A stretch of 13,984 bases of DNA from the NCBI GenBank assembly GCA_023137075.1, contig JAGLQA010000080.1, positions 1-13,984 of the forward strand, written 5' to 3'. This document shows, in pieces, positions 1 to 6,923 of the stretch (position 1 is the stretch's first letter; every line of letters starts with the position of its first letter). The notes beneath the pieces were generated by a model that searched no databases, was not told where the DNA came from, and was given only the letters and a program-made list of their open reading frames with translations. Source of the stretch: Candidatus Aminicenantota bacterium (GTDB lineage Bacteria; Acidobacteriota; Aminicenantia; UBA2199). A program made the translations under genes and the position numbers.

Positions 1-707
1 TTTTTTTGCCGCAGGGCTTCGAAAAGGATGACGGCCGCGGCGGCCGACACATTTAAAGATTCGATTTCCGCCGAATGGGGAATGAATACCAGTTGGTCTA
101 CATTCTTTCTCAGTATGGGCGCTATGCCTTTGTGCTCGTTTCCGACTATTAGGGCGGTTTTGTATTTAAAATCATATTCGTAATAGGGCAACTCCCCGGT
201 TTTTTCAGCGCCAACCACCCAGTATTCCTTCTTCTTAAGGACATCGATGTCATTCCTTAAATTTTTCGACAGCACGATCCGCGCTTTTAGCACACTTCCG
301 GCCGAGGTTTTTAATACCGTCTCGTTTATGGGGGCGGAATCTCTCCGGGAAACGATAATGCCGTCAACTCCGGCCGCCACCGCCGACCTGATCAGGGCGC
401 CCATGTTCCCGGCATCGTTGATACTGTCTAAGATAAGCAGCAGACCGGTTTTACTCTCTTCCAATATTTCTTCCAGGGTATAAAATTTGACCGGCGATAC
501 TTCGGCAAAAACCCCCTGGTTCCCGGCCCCGGCCTTGCGCATAATGGTCGGAGGGGGTACGATTTGAAACAGTATCCCGCGTTTGCGACACAGGTTGATA
601 ATCGTGTCGATTTTCTTATCCCTTTTTGCACTGCTTATCATCACTTTGTTTATGGGATAACCATCTCGCAAAGCCTCAAGCAGTGCGCTTAATGTTTTAA
701 TGGTCAT
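1..707 (-). CDS. rlmB: 23S rRNA 2'-O-methyltransferase, SpoU/TrmH family, RlmB-like (3' end cut by window)
   Basis: This gene reads leftwards off the window edge, and 235 codons are visible. I translated it by hand from the ATG at 707-705 and found no stop or frame break. The N-terminal ~75 residues resemble the small substrate-binding domain of RlmB-type enzymes. The SpoU (knotted SAM-binding) domain follows. Motif 1 reads DSINDAGNMGALIRSA, with N101 and R107. Motif 2 reads IVGNEHKG at ~188-194, and motif 3 reads IPHSAEIESLNVSAAAAV at ~209-226. Family members methylate a ribose 2'-OH using SAM; RlmB acts on G2251 of 23S rRNA. The start overlaps the gltX stop by 11 bases, so the two genes should be translationally coupled. 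The gltX-rlmB neighbourhood recalls the Firmicute gltX-cysS-yacO region, which favours RlmB over TrmL or TrmH, but the exact target is inferred. Only the last few residues are missing. Confidence 0.88.
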   Translation of the reverse strand, partial: MTIKTLSALLEALRDGYPINKVMISSAKRDKKIDTIINLCRKRGILFQIVPPPTIMRKAGAGNQGVFAEVSPVKFYTLEEILEESKTGLLLILDSINDAGNMGALIRSAVAAGVDGIIVSRRDSAPINETVLKTSAGSVLKARIVLSKNLRNDIDVLKKKEYWVVGAEKTGELPYYEYDFKYKTALIVGNEHKGIAPILRKNVDQLVFIPHSAEIESLNVSAAAAVILFEALRQK

Positions 708-2166
708 GAATCTCAAGCCGGGATTTCATGTTGATTACCGGGGGGGAAATCTTTAATATCGAACCTTCTTCAATCATGGGGATAAAATCACTCAGTTCTA
801 TCCCCGATTCTTTCCCGGTCAGGGCCAGGCGGATGGGGTGATAGAGTTCCTTGCCTTTTATCCCGGTCTTCTGCCGGATTTTTTGGGTGATTTCGACAAT
901 CCGTGAAAAGGCAACCGGCGAATCCAACCGGCTGATCCCGGCAAACAACCGGGATATAACCTTCCGGGATGTCCCGGAATCCCGGAGCCCTTTTATTATA
1001 TCCGGGCTGAAATCAACCTTCGTCAGGGATTTAAAGGCTTCGGCAATCTCCGTTAAAAGGTAGTGATAATTGGACATCACTTTTGCCGTCTTTCCGATCC
1101 AGGTCAGGATTTCCGGGTTCCTCTCGAAAGCGAAACCGGCCTCCTCCAGAAAGGGAGAAAAGATTTCTCCTAAAGTACTATCTTCTAAGAGCCGTATATG
1201 CTCCCTGTTTATCCACTTCAGCTTTTGGTAGTCGAAGATAGCGGCGGATTTTGAAACTTTATTTAAGTTAAAACTCTTTATCAATTCCTCTTTCGTCAGC
1301 ACCTGTTTATCGTCTCCCGGAGACCAGCCTAAAAGGGAGAGGTAATTGAGCAGGGCCGCGGGCAGATAACCTTGCTCCCGGAATTGGGCCAAAGATGTGG
1401 AGCCGTGCCGCTTGGAAAGTTTGGCGTTATCCGCGCCCATAACCATGGACAGGTGAGCAAATTCCGGGGGCGTTTGCTCCAACGCCTCGTATATTAATAC
1501 CTGCCTGGCGGTATTAGAGAGATGATCTTCTCCCCTGATAACCAGGTCTATTTTCATGGAAATATCATCGATTACCACAGAGAAGTTGTACGCAGGAATG
1601 CCGCTGGATCGCATAATCACCGGGTCATTCAATAGATTGGTTTCAAAACTAACGTCTCCCCTGACCATATCCCGGAAGGACACCTGCCGGTTTTTCGGTA
1701 CTTTAAACCGGACCGCCGCCTCTTCTCCTTGCGATACCCGGAGCCGTGATTTTTCCATGTCCAGGTTTCTGCAGCGATGGGTATAGCCGGCGGGATTATC
1801 TAAACCGATCAAATCCTGTTTCTCCTTTTCCAGCTCTTCCCGGCTGCAGAAGCAGTAGTAAGCGTTATCCTTTTCGATTAAACGCTGTACAGCTTGTTTA
1901 TAAAATTCTCCCCTTTCGGATTGCCGGTAAGGCCCGAAATCGCCACCCACATCGGGACCTTCATCCCATTCGATGCCCAGCCATTTCAAATCTGTCAGGA
2001 GATTTTCCTCATATTCTTTTTTAGAGCGTTCCACATCGGTGTCTTCTATCCGCAGCACGCACACTCCTTTTTTCCCTCTAACATGAAAAAAATTGAATAA
2101 AGCGGTTCGCGCGTTCCCGACATGAACAAATCCTGTGGGCGAAGGAGCAAATCTTACTCGTATCAT
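697..2166 (-). CDS. gltX: Glutamyl-tRNA synthetase
   Basis: This cytoplasmic class I aminoacyl-tRNA synthetase charges tRNA-Glu (and tRNA-Gln in organisms that use the amidotransferase route). It has 489 residues, which is normal for bacterial GluRS. The HIGH-type signature is in FAPSPTGFVHVGNAR (6-20) and the KMSKS-type loop is KLSKR (249-253). A CxC...YxxxC arrangement (C105, C107, Y128, C132) matches the zinc-binding element present in only some bacterial GluRS. The catalytic core includes the segment VIRGEDHLSNTARQ (~209-222). The start chosen is the ATG at 2166, where the conserved protein begins. A GAGGT Shine-Dalgarno lies a few bases upstream. The reading frame stays open 31 codons further upstream, but that stretch runs through the promoter and has no family similarity. 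The gene is first in an operon with rlmB. Confidence 0.96.
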   Translation of the reverse strand: MIRVRFAPSPTGFVHVGNARTALFNFFHVRGKKGVCVLRIEDTDVERSKKEYEENLLTDLKWLGIEWDEGPDVGGDFGPYRQSERGEFYKQAVQRLIEKDNAYYCFCSREELEKEKQDLIGLDNPAGYTHRCRNLDMEKSRLRVSQGEEAAVRFKVPKNRQVSFRDMVRGDVSFETNLLNDPVIMRSSGIPAYNFSVVIDDISMKIDLVIRGEDHLSNTARQVLIYEALEQTPPEFAHLSMVMGADNAKLSKRHGSTSLAQFREQGYLPAALLNYLSLLGWSPGDDKQVLTKEELIKSFNLNKVSKSAAIFDYQKLKWINREHIRLLEDSTLGEIFSPFLEEAGFAFERNPEILTWIGKTAKVMSNYHYLLTEIAEAFKSLTKVDFSPDIIKGLRDSGTSRKVISRLFAGISRLDSPVAFSRIVEITQKIRQKTGIKGKELYHPIRLALTGKESGIELSDFIPMIEEGSILKISPPVINMKSRLEIHDH

Positions 2167-2190
2167 AGTAACCTCACTTTTTTTGAACAG

Positions 2191-2219
2191 ATTATACGAT
2201 ATTTGTGCGAAATAATAAA
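2191..2219 (-). promoter_or_regulatory. Sigma70-type promoter for gltX-rlmB
   Basis: Read on the minus strand, TATAAT lies at 2196-2191, a perfect -10. A weaker -35, TTTATT, lies at 2219-2214, and the spacer is 17 bases. Transcription would start about 20 bases before the gltX ATG at 2166, which leaves room for the GAGGT ribosome site and little else. Its -35 lies 14 bases from the -35 of the divergent queH promoter. Confidence 0.6.
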
Positions 2220-2233
2220 GAGTTGAACCGGAG

Positions 2234-2262
2234 TTGACAAAAGTCTGTTTTTGTGACAATAT
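2234..2262 (+). promoter_or_regulatory. Probable promoter for queH and the histidine kinase
   Basis: A perfect -35, TTGACA, lies at 2234-2239. After 17 bases comes CAATAT (2257-2262) within the AT-rich stretch ACAATATATAAAT, so the exact -10 is uncertain. The promoter faces away from the gltX promoter. An imperfect dyad, TTGACAAAA...TTTTGTGACAA, spans 2234-2259 and covers the -35 and spacer, so it could be an operator. Confidence 0.45.
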
Positions 2263-2281
2263 ATAAATCTTGAAATTAAGA

Positions 2282-2328
2282 TTTTAAACATCGGTTGTGT
2301 GAAAAAACGAAATCGGCTTGTTTTAAAA
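2282..2328 (+). promoter_or_regulatory. Possible leader hairpin upstream of queH
   Basis: In the ~100-base leader, TTTTAAACA (2282-2290) can pair with TGTTTTAAAA (2319-2328), leaving one bulged T and a large loop. The stem ends just before GGAAAG (2331-2336). It is AT-rich and therefore weak. I could not match it to a preQ1 riboswitch consensus. It is noted only as potential structure. Confidence 0.2.
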
Positions 2329-2374
2329 AAGGAAAGAATCGATGATATAGCCGTTGGTTAATGTTGATTCCAGC

Positions 2375-2989
2375 ATGAAAAAGAATTTATTACTACATGT
2401 ATGCTGCGCTCCCTGTGCCGTCTATGTGGTGAAAAAAATGCAGGCTGATTATAATGTCACCCTCTTTTTCTATAATCCCAACATCCAGCCCAAAACCGAA
2501 TTCCGATTCAGGCAAAGTGAACTCAAAAAAATTTCACGATTAAAAAACTGGGACACTATCTATCCCGGTTATGAAACGGAAGAATGGTTTAGCCTGGTAA
2601 AGAGCTTTCCCGGTTATGCAAAAGAACCTGAAAGGGGCAAGAGATGTTCCCTCTGCTTTAACCTGAGATTAAAAAAGACCTTCGAATACGCAAAAAAGAA
2701 TGGGTATGATATCGCGGCGTCTACCTTGTCCATAAGCCCTTATAAAGTCACCTCCCGGATCAATGAAGAAGGAAAAAAACTGAGCAGCAAATATGGCATC
2801 GAGTTCTTAGCAGAGAATTTTAAAAAAAAAGACGGTTATAACATCGGTAGAAAAATGGCAATTGCGTTAGGCATAAAGCACCAGAACTACTGCGGTTGTG
2901 TTTATTCAAAGGTTGAAAAAAAATTAAAAGAAAAGCTTTACTTTGTATCTTCCGGTGTTTCGGCAGGACCCCCGGAGCCACTAATATAA
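2375..2989 (+). CDS. queH: Epoxyqueuosine reductase QueH (DUF208 family)
   Basis: QueH performs the last step of queuosine synthesis, reducing epoxyqueuosine at position 34 of tRNAs to queuosine. It is a cobalamin-independent replacement for QueG and uses an iron-sulfur centre. Diagnostic cysteines are all present: HVCCAPC near the N-terminus (C10, C11, C14), GKRCSLC (C91, C94) and NYCGCVYS (C173, C175). The length of 204 residues is typical. I chose the ATG at 2375 because MKKNLLLHVCC fits the family N-terminus. A TTG at 2354 is in frame and would add 7 residues. Neither start has a convincing Shine-Dalgarno. The best ribosome site in the leader, GGAAAG at 2331, precedes a two-codon ORF instead. 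The stop lies 2 bases before the histidine kinase start, so the two are almost certainly co-transcribed although functionally unrelated. Confidence 0.92.
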   Translation: MKKNLLLHVCCAPCAVYVVKKMQADYNVTLFFYNPNIQPKTEFRFRQSELKKISRLKNWDTIYPGYETEEWFSLVKSFPGYAKEPERGKRCSLCFNLRLKKTFEYAKKNGYDIAASTLSISPYKVTSRINEEGKKLSSKYGIEFLAENFKKKDGYNIGRKMAIALGIKHQNYCGCVYSKVEKKLKEKLYFVSSGVSAGPPEPLI

Positions 2990-2991
2990 CA

Positions 2992-5900
2992 ATGAGAAAA
3001 ATTATTGCTATTTTATGTATTCTTTACTTCGCCGGCGGAATTGTTTTCCCGGGAAATCGAAAGCTTCATTTTAACCATATTTCCGTTGAACAGGGGCTCT
3101 CTCAAAGTACTGTTCTATCAATTTACCAGGACCGTTCCGGTTTCATGTGGTTCGGAACCCTCGATGGATTAAACAGGTATGACGGCAACAATATCCGTAT
3201 ATACCAGGCCAACCCGAATGATCCGTACAGTTTAAGTAATAATTTGATCTGGGCAATCGATGGGGATGATTCGGGATTTTTGTGGATCGCCACAGAAAAC
3301 GGTTTAAATAAACTGGATCCCAGGTCGGAAAAATTCTACAGCTATAAAATGCCTATCAATGAATCCAACGGCGCCAGTAACAATATAATACGAAATCTTT
3401 ATGTTGATAAATCCGGTGTGCCGTGGCTTGGGACTTTAGATAATGGTCTTACCCGGTTTGATCCGAAAACGGAAACATTCACCCGTTTTTCCGGCCCCCC
3501 GGAAACCCCTCTGCAAATGGTTTTTGCTATTTGCGGCGATAAATCGGGCAACATATGGATTGGATCAAACGGTTTGTTTAAATTTACTCCTGAAAACGGG
3601 GAATTCATTCACTCCAGCGGCTTAAGTTTCAATGCGGTTCAGACACTTTTTTACGATGACAAAACCGGGATTCTCTGGATTGGACTTTTTAACGGAAGTC
3701 TCGACAAATTCGACCCCCAGCAGGAAAGACTCACTCATTATGACCTTGAGCATCAAAACCGAAGTAATCCGGAAAGTAATAATATTCGGGTTTTGTGGAA
3801 GGACCAATCCAACGCTTTGTGGTTAGGGACGAGAACCGGTCTTGCCAGGTTTGACATCCAGCCGGAAGAATTTTTTAGTTATAAGCACGATCCTGATGAC
3901 CCACACAGCTTGAGTAACAATTTTATTACCTCCATTTTTGAAGATAGATCGGGCGCTGTCTGGTTTGGGGTTAAGGGCGGCGGATTGAATATATATGACC
4001 GAAAATTGCATAAGTTCCTATGTTACCAGCATGATCCCAATAATCCTAAAAGCTTGAGTGACGGTAATGTGTGGGGATTCGCAGAGGATGAATCCGGCAC
4101 GATATGGGTGGCAACGGAAGAAGATGGCCTTAATAAATTTGATCCGGAAACGGAAACCTTCACTAAGTATCGGCATGATCCGAATGATCCCGAGAGCATA
4201 AGCGGCAATAAAATTTTTTCAATATGCGGAAGCCGATCGGGAAAGTTCTGGCTCGGCACGACACAGGGACTCAGTGAGTTCGATCCGAAAACCGGTAAGT
4301 CCATCCGCTATTCAGGCGAGACTGACTTTCCCTTAGATTACACGGCCAACAAATTATTATTTGATTTTATTTTAACCGTTTATGAAGACCGGTCAGGTAT
4401 ATTGTGGATTGGAACCCAGTTTGGTTTTGATAGATACGACCCGGTGAAGAAACAGTTTTCCCACTTTTTACCGGACCCCAATTCCTTATATGCATCCACA
4501 AATGAGATTAAAGTGATTTACGAAGACAGTGCCGGTACGCTGTGGGTCGGCACCAGGGGGGGCGGACTCTATCAATTTGATAGAAAAACTGAAAAATTTA
4601 GCACCTTCCCCGGTAAAGAATATAAAACGAAGGGTTTAAATTACCTCATCAGCTCGATAACTGAGGATCGATCCGGCATACTGTGGGTCGGCACCAAGGG
4701 CGGCGGGCTTCATAAAATCGACCGGGAAAAAAGTAAAATAACCGTTTATTCCATGAATGACGGGCTGCCGAATAACATAATTAACGGGATACTGGAAGAT
4801 AATCAGGGCAACTTATGGATCAGTACGACGAAGGGCTTATCACGCTATACGCCAACGACCAACACCTTCAGGAACTACAGCCAGAAATCGGGCCTTCAGA
4901 GTTATGAGTTTAACGCCGGGTCATATTATAAGAGTAAAAGCGGAGAAATGTATTTTGGCGGCACAAAAGGTTTTAACGGATTTTTTCCCGGAAAAGTAAT
5001 CGACAACATGCACATTCCCTCCATGGTAATCACCAGTTTTAAAATTACCGACAAGGCCCTGGGCATTAATGGTGATTTGCCGCTGCAAAAAGAAATCCCC
5101 CTGGATGATCAAATTACACTTTCCTATCAGGATAATATCTTCTCCATCGAATTTGCCGCACTGGATTATACCGCTCCTGAAAAAAATCAATATAAATGTA
5201 TGCTTGAAGGATTTAATGAAGATTGGATAAATTTAGGTTATAAGAATGATATTACATTCACGAACCTGGACCCGGGAACGTATACGTTTAAGGTAAAAGG
5301 TTCCAACAACGATGGGTATTGGAACGCCCTTGGCGCTTCGCTTAAAATAATTATCACCCCTCCATTCACTCAAACCTGGTATTTCCGGGCATTGATGGTA
5401 TTATTGTTTTTTGGGTTTTTGTTTGCTCTGCATAAACTCAGAACAACCCGGATAAAACAGGACCTTGAAAAAAGACGTCTCGAAAAAGAACTTCGATTAA
5501 AAGCGGATTTTACAGCGATGTTGGTTCATGACTTGCGTTCGCCGTTGACCGCTATTATCGGTTATTCCGACATGTTGAACGAAATGCCCGAGCAAATGGA
5601 TGTAAAAAAAACCGGTCGGGTGATTCATCGTTCTTCGGAAAAGATGTTGTCCCTCATCAACGATATGCTGGAACTTTCAAAATTTGAAGCCGGTAAAATG
5701 AGCTTAGAAAGAAAAAAGTGTACTATTGTCGGCACCGTCATGGAAATTGTCGAGATTATAACTCCTCTTTTTAAGAAAAAGCATATAGACCTGGTCTGCA
5801 GATTCGAAGCATCGGCAAAGGAAAATAAATTAAACATTGACGTGGAAAAAATCGGTCAGGTTATCACTAATTTTCTAAGTAATGCAGCGAAATTTACCCC

Positions 5901-6198
5901 GCGCACCGGAAAGGTTGTAATAAAAGCATTTAAAACAGGTGACAATTTCGTAGAGATTACCATCACCGATAACGGTGCCGGTGTACCGCTTGACAGGCGG
6001 GAATACCTTTTTGAAAAATACGTTCAATTCAGTAAAGGAATAAAGGCCAAGGGAACGGGATTAGGGCTTGCCGTATCGAAAATGATCATAGAAGCCCATG
6101 GAGGAGAAATCGGCTACAGGCCGGTCGTTTCCGGGAAAGGGAGTATGTTTTATTTCAAGTTACCCATAGATTCGAAAGCAAAAAAAGAGAAAGAGTAA
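2992..6198 (+). CDS. Two-component-regulator-propeller sensor histidine kinase
   Basis: This 1068-residue membrane sensor kinase starts with a probable signal peptide (1-20). Fourteen Reg_prop blades follow (about 43-668), most carrying an EDRSGxLWIGTxxGGL-like core, consistent with two seven-bladed propellers. Then come a Y_Y_Y domain (~705-790), one membrane span (~798-814) and a short coiled linker. The HisKA H-box is LVHDLRSPLTAIIGY with phospho-acceptor H846. The ATPase has N-box N964, G1 box DNGAG (993-997) and G2 box GTGLGL (1021-1026). The sensor part should face the periplasm. Unlike the hybrid kinases known from Bacteroides, it has no receiver or AraC domain after the ATPase, and no response regulator gene lies in the window, so its partner is unknown. 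It follows queH by 2 bases. Ligand unknown; in relatives such propellers often sense saccharides or other extracellular compounds. Confidence 0.93.
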   Translation: MRKIIAILCILYFAGGIVFPGNRKLHFNHISVEQGLSQSTVLSIYQDRSGFMWFGTLDGLNRYDGNNIRIYQANPNDPYSLSNNLIWAIDGDDSGFLWIATENGLNKLDPRSEKFYSYKMPINESNGASNNIIRNLYVDKSGVPWLGTLDNGLTRFDPKTETFTRFSGPPETPLQMVFAICGDKSGNIWIGSNGLFKFTPENGEFIHSSGLSFNAVQTLFYDDKTGILWIGLFNGSLDKFDPQQERLTHYDLEHQNRSNPESNNIRVLWKDQSNALWLGTRTGLARFDIQPEEFFSYKHDPDDPHSLSNNFITSIFEDRSGAVWFGVKGGGLNIYDRKLHKFLCYQHDPNNPKSLSDGNVWGFAEDESGTIWVATEEDGLNKFDPETETFTKYRHDPNDPESISGNKIFSICGSRSGKFWLGTTQGLSEFDPKTGKSIRYSGETDFPLDYTANKLLFDFILTVYEDRSGILWIGTQFGFDRYDPVKKQFSHFLPDPNSLYASTNEIKVIYEDSAGTLWVGTRGGGLYQFDRKTEKFSTFPGKEYKTKGLNYLISSITEDRSGILWVGTKGGGLHKIDREKSKITVYSMNDGLPNNIINGILEDNQGNLWISTTKGLSRYTPTTNTFRNYSQKSGLQSYEFNAGSYYKSKSGEMYFGGTKGFNGFFPGKVIDNMHIPSMVITSFKITDKALGINGDLPLQKEIPLDDQITLSYQDNIFSIEFAALDYTAPEKNQYKCMLEGFNEDWINLGYKNDITFTNLDPGTYTFKVKGSNNDGYWNALGASLKIIITPPFTQTWYFRALMVLLFFGFLFALHKLRTTRIKQDLEKRRLEKELRLKADFTAMLVHDLRSPLTAIIGYSDMLNEMPEQMDVKKTGRVIHRSSEKMLSLINDMLELSKFEAGKMSLERKKCTIVGTVMEIVEIITPLFKKKHIDLVCRFEASAKENKLNIDVEKIGQVITNFLSNAAKFTPRTGKVVIKAFKTGDNFVEITITDNGAGVPLDRREYLFEKYVQFSKGIKAKGTGLGLAVSKMIIEAHGGEIGYRPVVSGKGSMFYFKLPIDSKAKKEKE
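3118..4995 (+). repeat. Fourteen in-frame propeller-blade repeats
   Basis: This coding repeat lies inside the histidine kinase. Units are about 40-48 codons, each with a (W/Y)-x-(G/A)-T core preceded by a D-x-S-G turn. Several linkers between blades are close copies, of the form HDPNDPxSLSNN (near 3885, 4030 and 4170, with an earlier variant near 3213). This suggests recent internal duplication of some blades. Confidence 0.8.
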
Positions 6199-6254
6199 AA
6201 TCACTCAGTGGATGGAATTGTAAAAAACCGGACACAAACACAAAATCACGGATG

Positions 6255-6283
6255 TTGAAAAAACCGGTAAGATATGTTATAAG
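6255..6283 (+). promoter_or_regulatory. Sigma70-type promoter for the unknown-Memo-isoaspartyl peptidase operon
   Basis: TTGAAA (6255-6260) is followed by a 17-base spacer and TATAAG (6278-6283), each one mismatch from consensus. Transcription would begin ~6290, about 35 bases before the first start codon. I see no terminator between the histidine kinase stop (6198) and this site, so read-through from upstream is possible. Confidence 0.6.
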
Positions 6284-6326
6284 ATCATTATGTAAAGAAA
6301 TAAATTAGTGTATGGAGGTACAACAA

Positions 6327-6866
6327 ATGAAACAAAAAATAATATTGATGGTTGTTTTGCTTCTGCTGGTCTCTTTTGTGACGGCCGAGGACCCGTCGAA
6401 GCAGATTTTAAAACCCGGCGATGTGGAGCGTTTTATCAAGACCTTCCCGCTTCTTAAAGAAGATATGGAAAAATTCAACATGAAATACGAAGCCAAAAGT
6501 GGAGATGTAACCATTCCCGAGGCGCTTAAAGTGAGCAGCGAATTTTTAAAGATACTGAAAAAGCACGGTTGGGATGAAAACTTCTGGCAAAAATTCGGGG
6601 CCATTATGATGGGTTATAGCTCTATCGTATATGGCAAGGAAATGAAAAAAGCAGACATTGAAATGGAAAAATCGTTGAAGGAGCTCGATTCAAACCCGAA
6701 TATACCGGATTCGATGAAAAAACAATTGAAAGAGCAGTTAAAAGCGGCAAAAAGTGTTATGCAATCCCAGGGAAACACTCTGCAGATGAATATTCACCCC
6801 TCGGATTTGAGTTTAATTACCCCTCATATTAAAGAAATCCGGGAAATAGTCGACGATAAAAATTAA
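6327..6866 (+). CDS. Exported helical protein of unknown function
   Basis: I do not recognise this 179-residue protein. The start is the ATG at 6327, because a perfect GGAGGT (6314-6319) sits 7 bases upstream; an in-frame ATG at 6312 overlaps that site and is not the start. The N-terminus, MKQKIILMVVLLLLVSFVTA, is a clear signal peptide with likely cleavage before EDPSKQ. The mature part is rich in Lys, Glu, Met and Leu, contains no cysteine, and looks largely alpha-helical, with no catalytic signature. The stretch MKKADIEMEKSLKEL and the following segment could form an amphipathic or coiled region. The gene heads an operon with a Memo-like protein 57 bases downstream and an isoaspartyl peptidase after that, so it may be a periplasmic accessory or binding protein for them. 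That is inference from context. Confidence 0.85.
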   Translation: MKQKIILMVVLLLLVSFVTAEDPSKQILKPGDVERFIKTFPLLKEDMEKFNMKYEAKSGDVTIPEALKVSSEFLKILKKHGWDENFWQKFGAIMMGYSSIVYGKEMKKADIEMEKSLKELDSNPNIPDSMKKQLKEQLKAAKSVMQSQGNTLQMNIHPSDLSLITPHIKEIREIVDDKN

Positions 6867-6894
6867 TAAGAATAGTTCAAAACCAGGCTATTCA

Positions 6895-6915
6895 CTCTTT
6901 TTGGATGAAAAAGAG
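6895..6915 (+). promoter_or_regulatory. Hairpin overlapping the ribosome site of the Memo-like gene
   Basis: CTCTTTTT (6895-6902) can pair perfectly over 8 bp with AAAAAGAG (6908-6915) around a GGATG loop. The 3' arm contains most of the GAGG Shine-Dalgarno (6913-6916) of the next gene. The U-run is in the 5' arm, so it is not an intrinsic terminator for the plus strand. It might dampen translation of the second gene unless ribosomes are nearby. The stem is AU-rich and its stability is uncertain. Confidence 0.3.
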
Positions 6916-6923
6916 GTAAAAGC

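Noticed and set aside
2167..2259. N-terminal extension of gltX by 31 codons.
   Set aside because: The extension runs through the TATAAT promoter and has no GluRS similarity. The internal ATG at 2166 has a GAGGT site and begins the conserved protein.
2282..2350. A preQ1 riboswitch in the queH leader.
   Set aside because: I could not find the conserved loop and tail sequence of preQ1-I, nor a convincing pseudoknot. Only a weak AT-rich stem is seen.
4921..5190. Antisense ORF of 89 codons inside the histidine kinase.
   Set aside because: It lies opposite a well-conserved coding region, has no ribosome site and has no recognisable domain.
6312..6326. Earlier ATG at 6312 for the exported unknown protein.
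   Set aside because: This ATG overlaps the GGAGGT ribosome site of the ATG at 6327, and the signal peptide starts at the latter.
6895..6915. An intrinsic terminator between the unknown gene and the Memo-like gene.
   Set aside because: The T-run is in the 5' arm of the hairpin and no T-run follows the stem, so it does not fit a plus-strand terminator.
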